DNA from: Apteryx mantelli
Taxonomy: Eukaryota; Chordata; Aves; Apterygiformes; Apterygidae
Direction: 5' to 3'
NCBI RefSeq assembly: GCF_036417845.1
Contig: NC_089985.1
Location: 25,626,583-25,690,582 of the forward strand
Length of the DNA: 64,000 nt
Made by a program: the position numbers and the translations under genes. Below, one piece after another: positions 58,938-64,000 of the stretch. Every line of letters begins with the position of its first letter. The first letter of the stretch is position 1. The notes below the pieces were generated by a model. That model searched no databases. It saw nothing but the letters and a program-made list of their open reading frames with translations, and was not told where the DNA came from.

Positions 58938-60763
58938 CTGAAAAACAAGAGTAAAATAATTAGAAATATTAATTTTTACTCTAAAATTGGTAAATTTTAT
59001 GTGACTTCTGGTATTGAATGGTCTACCAAGACAATTTGTTAATAAGTCCAAAAACTAAATTTACCTTTTTTAATGCTTTAATACATACATCAAGGTAAAA
59101 TCATGTAAAAATCAATTCCAACTTATGCAATAAACTCATTTTATCTCCCATTGGCATAGTTTGCCTAAAAATCACACACCTGCCGCATTTCGTCAAGTAC
59201 AGCATTTTTAGACTGTTTGTATTACCTTTGGATTCTGAGTCATGTATTATCCCTTAAATGAAATTCTGCTCTGAAAAAGTCTCTGTAAAAATGAGATCGT
59301 GGCGTTCCATGATTTGTGGCTCTTTGAGATCCAGATCACCTCTGTTTGTTTAATAGTGTAAAGTTGGGATCTCTTTACGTGCATACTGATTTCACACAGC
59401 TCCAGTCCATTTGAGGTTCTGGTACTCAGTGCAGATCTATTAAAGAATTACTTGTGCATGATTTCATGCGCTCTACTGAAGCATCTGCACTTCATGTATT
59501 TGCTGCACTGAACCTTCTTTCAATCTGGGATCTTACAGGCCAGACACAAACTGAGCCATTGCTGTGCACTGAATGCAGAGGGCACAGGAATCCCCACGTG
59601 GGAGAGAGGCTGCTGTGCCAGGCTGAACCTTGGTGAGATACCCAAAATGTAGCGTCTGCCCTCACAGCCCCTGCCTGCCATGTAACGCTGCTCACCCCCA
59701 TCCCTCACGCGCAGATGTACGTGTGCAGGCAGCTCATGTCAGATGCATGGCTCTGTCTCATGTGGAGTCGTACACACTGGCAGAAGCATTAGCTCAGAGA
59801 TCTACACAGTATCTTTGGAGATTTGATTTTTGTTTCTGAGAGGGGAGACTTGCTAGATGGCAAGTGCATTCTGAAGGACTGTATGGGTTCTTTCTGGCTC
59901 ACGAATCACTGTTAATAAATACTCTGCAATTGGAACCTGAATAACCAATTCTGTCTTAAAATACAGACCAGAACAGAATTGAGCTCTAGACTCTCCCATA
60001 GCCATGTTGATCCAAAGATGTAAAAGTATACAAAGGTATTCAATGTTATTTAAATTACTAAGGCAAGTAGATAAGTTTGAAAATACACAGCATGCGCACC
60101 TCTCAAATAAGATTTATTTGCCATATCTGTTTAGAATCAAACTGCATTCTAGATCTACCCAAGGAGTTTGCATTCTCCCACAGTTTTTGCAGGTACTTCA
60201 GCATGAAGCAACACCCTGATGGATAGTTTTTAAACAGCTATTTTAAAATTAATTGTGTAGCACCAGCTCAGATGATAACAGCTAAGCTTGCTAATGACAA
60301 GGTAGTAAGAGTGTTTTAACATTTTCTAATAATGCACTTCAGCTGCAACAGTTAGAGAAAATTATTATTTACATAATAAATAAATACTTATAAATTAAAG
60401 AGTAGAGAAAGTTCTAGTCATTGCATGCAATGCCACAAATAAAATTCTAGTCATTACAGAACACTTCTTTTTGTATGTTATATAGCAATGTCATAATTAA
60501 ATCTCTTTAGTAATAAAGTATTGTCATGTTACTATATTTTTAAAATCAAAACCACTAAAACAAAACTATGGGTCTAAATAGTGCTGCTTGCTTGCATTAA
60601 AAAAACCTGTTGTGAAAATGGAACTTCTTTAAAATTAAATTTATAAAAATTATATTTATTAAAATCAAAGGTATTTAATTTCCTAGAGCAATTAATTGCT
60701 CTTATTTTACATTTTCATACTTGAATATGCAAACCAGAAAAAGAATTTATTTAGAATATTTAC
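58938..60763. other. CLCA intron between exons b and c
   Basis: 1.83 kb intron. The block 59480-59730 is clearly more GC-rich than its AT-rich flanks, with no recognised family and overlapping short open frames on both strands. No coding exon was identified. Confidence 0.65.
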
Positions 60764-60941
60764 CTGTCACCCTTGAAAACTCGTCTAATTCTTTAGCTGC
60801 GTCAGGCCCTAATGCAATGGTGTGAATTATTGCCCCACTTTGTTTCACGTTATCAAGGCAATTTGCAATATTCGAGTCTTCTCCATCAGTCAGCAGTACA
60901 ATTTCAGAACCATATGTAGTTTTGAATTTATCTGTAATCAC
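60764..60941 (-). CDS. CLCA1: CLCA exon b (VWA domain, TDGED motif)
   Basis: 178 nt, phase 0 in and phase 1 out, fragment residues 76-134. It starts VITDKFKTTYGSEIVLLTDG and has GEDSN with the MIDAS Asp, then KQSGAIIHTIALGPDA. The acceptor is TTCAG and the donor GTAAAT (60763-60758). These motifs are the family signature of the VWA C-terminal half. Confidence 0.95.
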
Positions 60942-61971
60942 CTGAATTAAGAAGAGAATTCAAGATACTAGCAACAGAATAATTTTAAATCCTAGCTTAT
61001 CCCAAAGCACAGTCAGTGTATGCATTCAGAACTGTGTTACCTTCAAATATAAGACAAATTTATTCTTTAATAAATGTTTGAGGTTTTATTTAACACTAAA
61101 ACTGTTATGATATTATTACAATTGATATTGAAACATTTAATCACTTATAACTAGTGAGTGTTAAATTATAATAAATAAACATTTATTATATATTTTCCTG
61201 GAAAAGAAACCCATCCCACATTGAATATCTCAGAAATATCCTGCCTGTGTATGCTTTGCCAGTTCAGGGTGTGGGTGTTTAAGGGCAACATATAAAAACT
61301 TTATGTCTGATATCTGGAACTACTACTCTTTATTCTCCGCTCAAAATTTCAGGACTAGAGAAGGAAAGACATAGTCCCAAGGGGGATTTGGGGTAGGTGA
61401 AGGTGGGGCGACTCTTGTTGGCGGGGTGGGTGACGCCTCTGTCTCTGGCTATTCCATCCCTATCTGGATGCCCTCCTGCCTCCTGGTCTCCCCTGTCCTG
61501 AGCCTCCTTTCTGCCTAGGACTCTCAGCAGCCTCAGCAGTCTCGTTATTCTCTCTAGCACTTCTTTTTCTTTCTTTCTTTCTTTCTCTTCCCTTCTCCTA
61601 CACATTGCTACTGATTCACAGACATGCAACTGAATTAGGTGACATCTGCTCAGTTTTTCAAAGACTGCCAGCCCCAGGAAGTAAAATAGATAAGAAAAGA
61701 ATAATATCTATCTGTTACTATTTTTCTGATCTCAGGATTTTTACGAGATTTCATAATTTTAGGGGTTTGATTCCTGACTTGTGAACCCTGGGAATTAATA
61801 ATACTACTGCTGCACAGCTTCCCATTTCAGTACTTATCTATTCTATATGTTCATTGCAATGAACATACATGATTGTGCCGGAAGACCATGTTCAGTGGAC
61901 TATCAAGTATGTTCCTTGATTTTTCATCGGTTTCCCTACATTCTAGAGGATATTTCCACATTGTACTTTAC
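60942..61971. other. CLCA intron with GC-rich block and CTTT microsatellite
   Basis: 1.03 kb intron between exons a and b. The block at about 61335-61560 is GC-rich and unlike the surrounding AT-rich DNA. It is followed by a (CTTT)n microsatellite at about 61566-61586. It may be the remnant of a repeat element; no family was recognised. Confidence 0.55.
61566..61586. repeat. (CTTT)n microsatellite
   Basis: About five tttc/cttt units following a pyrimidine-rich stretch, at the edge of a GC-rich block in a CLCA intron. Confidence 0.85.
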
Positions 61972-62196
61972 CTTAAATCCTGTCTGTACACCTGCGCAGA
62001 TATTTGTTCCTCCATTAGCACTTTTAGGCAAATATTGAGTAAGACTACGGCGTACTGTATCACTGGTTATTTGTTGCAAAGGAGCTTTTACATTTGCTGT
62101 AGATTCAAATGTGACAATTCCAACCCAGGAACCAATTTCAATAATTTGGAGCAGAAATACCTCTGCAGCCTGATAGAGATGGTTAATGCGGTCACG
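61972..62196 (-). CDS. CLCA1: CLCA exon a (VWA domain, MIDAS Thr)
   Basis: 225 nt, 75 codons, phase 0 at both ends. It begins RDRINHLYQAAEVFLLQIIE after ACAG (AG at 62198-62197) and ends QTGFK at donor GTAAAG (61971-61966). It holds VGIVTFESTA, a core VWA strand, and GGTNICAG with the conserved MIDAS threonine. The preceding exon, which should carry DxSxS, was not found between 62197 and 64000. Confidence 0.93.
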
Positions 62197-64000
62197 CTGT
62201 ATGTGGAGACAAAAAACATCCTTAGAATGCATCCTTAGATATCTATTCTGAAAATATAGCAACTATTGATGTTGTTCAGTTTGTAATGAAAAATTAATAA
62301 CTATCTGCTATAAGGTACATTAGACAACTCATATGTGTGTTCAGTCACAGAACAGAGGAGATGTGTACCATGTTCTGGTATCATGAAAGTGTGTTTGCAA
62401 ACTGTACATTTCAGGAAAGATATCATTAACCAAACTTCATCTTCTGAGGTTATGACCTCATTTCTAACAAATTATCTGTTACTTTTTTGTTTTGATAGCA
62501 TGTTTTCAGTCCAAAAGTACAGAATCTCTAACACCCATGGGGTAGGTTAGCCTAGACAATAAGTATTTTGGAAATTGAATATTAGTAAAATAATTTATAT
62601 CTTAAATGTAAATATTTGAAGCAATTACTGAAATAAAAAAGTTAAACTTGAAAATATTTCTCTCTGAAGCTAGCTATTATTGCAGGATTCATAATTATCT
62701 TCACTTTCTGAGTAAACATTACATTATTAATTACCAACTGATTTCATAAAATGTATAATGATTGGCAGACATTCATCCATATTGTAAAAATCATTATATA
62801 ATTTATTACAACTGCAAATCTTTGCTGAAGATCAGCCCCAGGAACAGCACTGCAGTGGAATGGCACATCTGGAAATAGGTCTGTTAATGGAGCACTATGG
62901 GAGAATCCCATACTTATTTGTAGGTACCTAGAGAATTAGAGCATTTGCTGCTTTATGCTTCTTTGTGTACTTTTTGGTTTAAGGCATAACTGTCAAATAT
63001 TTAAGAATATTTCTCAACATGCTTGAGCCTTATAAATTATTTCCTTGAGATCGATATAAATGCTATTCTTGGCATTTATATTTTCCGAGGCACAAGTAAG
63101 TATTGTGGCCTCCATGCAAAAACTAGAGATGACCTTCCCATTATTAAACCAGTGAAAAAGTCTAATTTTTAATCTTGAATTCCTATGACATGACAGTCCA
63201 AACTTGTAATATTTTTGAGAAAATATAAACTGTCATTGGCTCACTGCTGAATCTTGGAAGAAGTAAGTTATAGATAAGGAAATTCTGTATGTCATCAAAA
63301 GATGATAGGCTCATTTTTAGAAGCTGTTAGAATCTGCATAGAGGCAGTCTATTAAGAAAGCATGGGGAAATGGCCTTGTCTGTCCAAAATACTTTTGTCA
63401 CCTTTCTGCAGCTGATCACATTGATATCAGTTTTATGAAAGTATTAGGTATTTATGCAAATGAGTACATATTCAGGGACCTTTACTTAACCTTGTGTTCA
63501 TAAATAAGCTTAGTAGCTCATGCCATGGAAAGTTCTGAAAGAGTAAAACTATGCAAAATTTTGTGAAAAAAAATTAAGGTGTAAAAGCCTCAGCCATGTT
63601 AAAATGACATAGCATTAAGATAATTCACATTTTTGATTTGAAAAAGCAGTATCATGATGAGAGGAGAACATCTCATTTATTGGTACTTACCTACATATTG
63701 TTTTAAATAATTTTAGAATCATACTTAATACAAAATAAAATCCTATCTATAACATACTTTCTGTTTGGGAGAAATACAATGGCAATGTCATTCTAGGTCT
63801 GAAACAAAGGAAAGAAAATATTTAAATTTGAGATTTTATAAGAAAAAGGAGACCAAGTTTGACCACTCTCTGTATTTTGAAGGAATTTCTTGTAGGAATT
63901 TCTAAATAAGATTAGCAGGGAGAAATTAGTCTCCTTTTTTCTAAAATAATAAAGTTAATTACTGGAATATTGACTGAAAGTATTTAAATTATTTTATATC
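62197..64000. other. CLCA intron or upstream sequence to the window end
   Basis: 1.8 kb of AT-rich DNA upstream (in transcription) of CLCA exon a. The exon with the VWA DxSxS motif was looked for on the minus strand and not seen, so it probably lies beyond 64000. No other feature. Confidence 0.65.

Larger units (their letters stand above)
53494..62196 (-). other. CLCA1: CLCA family gene, 3' part (calcium-activated chloride channel regulator, CLCA1/CLCA4 type)
   Basis: Eight minus-strand exons with GT-AG borders join in phase to 1827 nt: 608 residues and a stop, the C-terminal two thirds of a protein usually about 900-940 residues long. Fragment residues 1-170 are the later part of the VWA domain, with MIDAS Thr in GGTNICAG and MIDAS Asp in LLTDGEDSN. 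About 171-390 are the central beta-rich region (VGNDTFF, DNGAGADTIKNDGIYSRYF), about 390-480 a fibronectin-III-like domain (LTWTAPGG), and about 565-590 a single membrane segment followed by a basic tail. Family knowledge: CLCA proteins are secretory-pathway VWA/metalloproteases that cleave themselves and modulate TMEM16A chloride currents. The residues fit the CLCA1/CLCA4 clade best, the membrane anchor resembling CLCA4; birds have few CLCA genes, so the symbol is a choice. The signal peptide, HExxH domain and DxSxS lie outside the window. Confidence 0.93.

Noticed and set aside
62197-64000. Exon with the VWA DxSxS motif of the CLCA gene
   Set aside because: Looked for on the minus strand up to the window end; no matching segment was seen.

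Overview
The window is vertebrate nuclear DNA, almost certainly from a bird. It is AT-rich, with large introns, one compact CpG island and a CR1 retrotransposon carrying the typical CR1 3' tail (two gattctg-type octamer copies). Two protein-coding genes are present, both on the minus strand, plus a long stretch with no recognisable exon.

Layout in plus coordinates. 1-18759: no exon found; it holds the 3' UTR of SH3GLB1 (end not determined) and intergenic DNA. 18760-46460: the complete coding part of SH3GLB1 (endophilin B1, Bif-1). It has nine constitutive coding exons that join in phase to a 366-residue N-BAR plus SH3 protein, and two in-frame optional microexons (39 and 24 nt) that add 21 residues. 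20360-23499: a decayed, internally deleted CR1 LINE in a large SH3GLB1 intron, antisense to the gene. About 45925-47045: the CpG-island promoter and first exon of SH3GLB1. 47046-53493: intergenic. 53494-62196: the last eight coding exons of a CLCA-family gene (calcium-activated chloride channel regulator, CLCA1/CLCA4 type). They encode 608 residues: the second part of the VWA domain, the beta-rich central region, a fibronectin-III-like domain, one C-terminal membrane segment and a short basic tail. Its 5' part lies beyond position 64000.

The gene order (a CLCA gene, then SH3GLB1, same strand) matches the mammalian CLCA-SH3GLB1 neighbourhood. The two genes have unrelated jobs: SH3GLB1 shapes membranes in autophagy, apoptosis and trafficking, while CLCA proteins are secretory-pathway metalloprotease/VWA proteins that modulate chloride conductance.

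No wholly new system was found. The best leads are the paired SH3GLB1 microexons, each with a UGC at exactly -10 to -8 of its 3' splice site; a candidate poison exon in the same intron; a G12 run just inside the next donor; an AP-1/MARE-like palindrome just upstream of the SH3GLB1 start codon; several near-perfect palindromes in introns; and an A10 tract in the CLCA coding sequence next to the membrane anchor. Exon limits were derived by hand from splice signals and reading phase. Family assignments rest on remembered vertebrate homologues, not on a database search.
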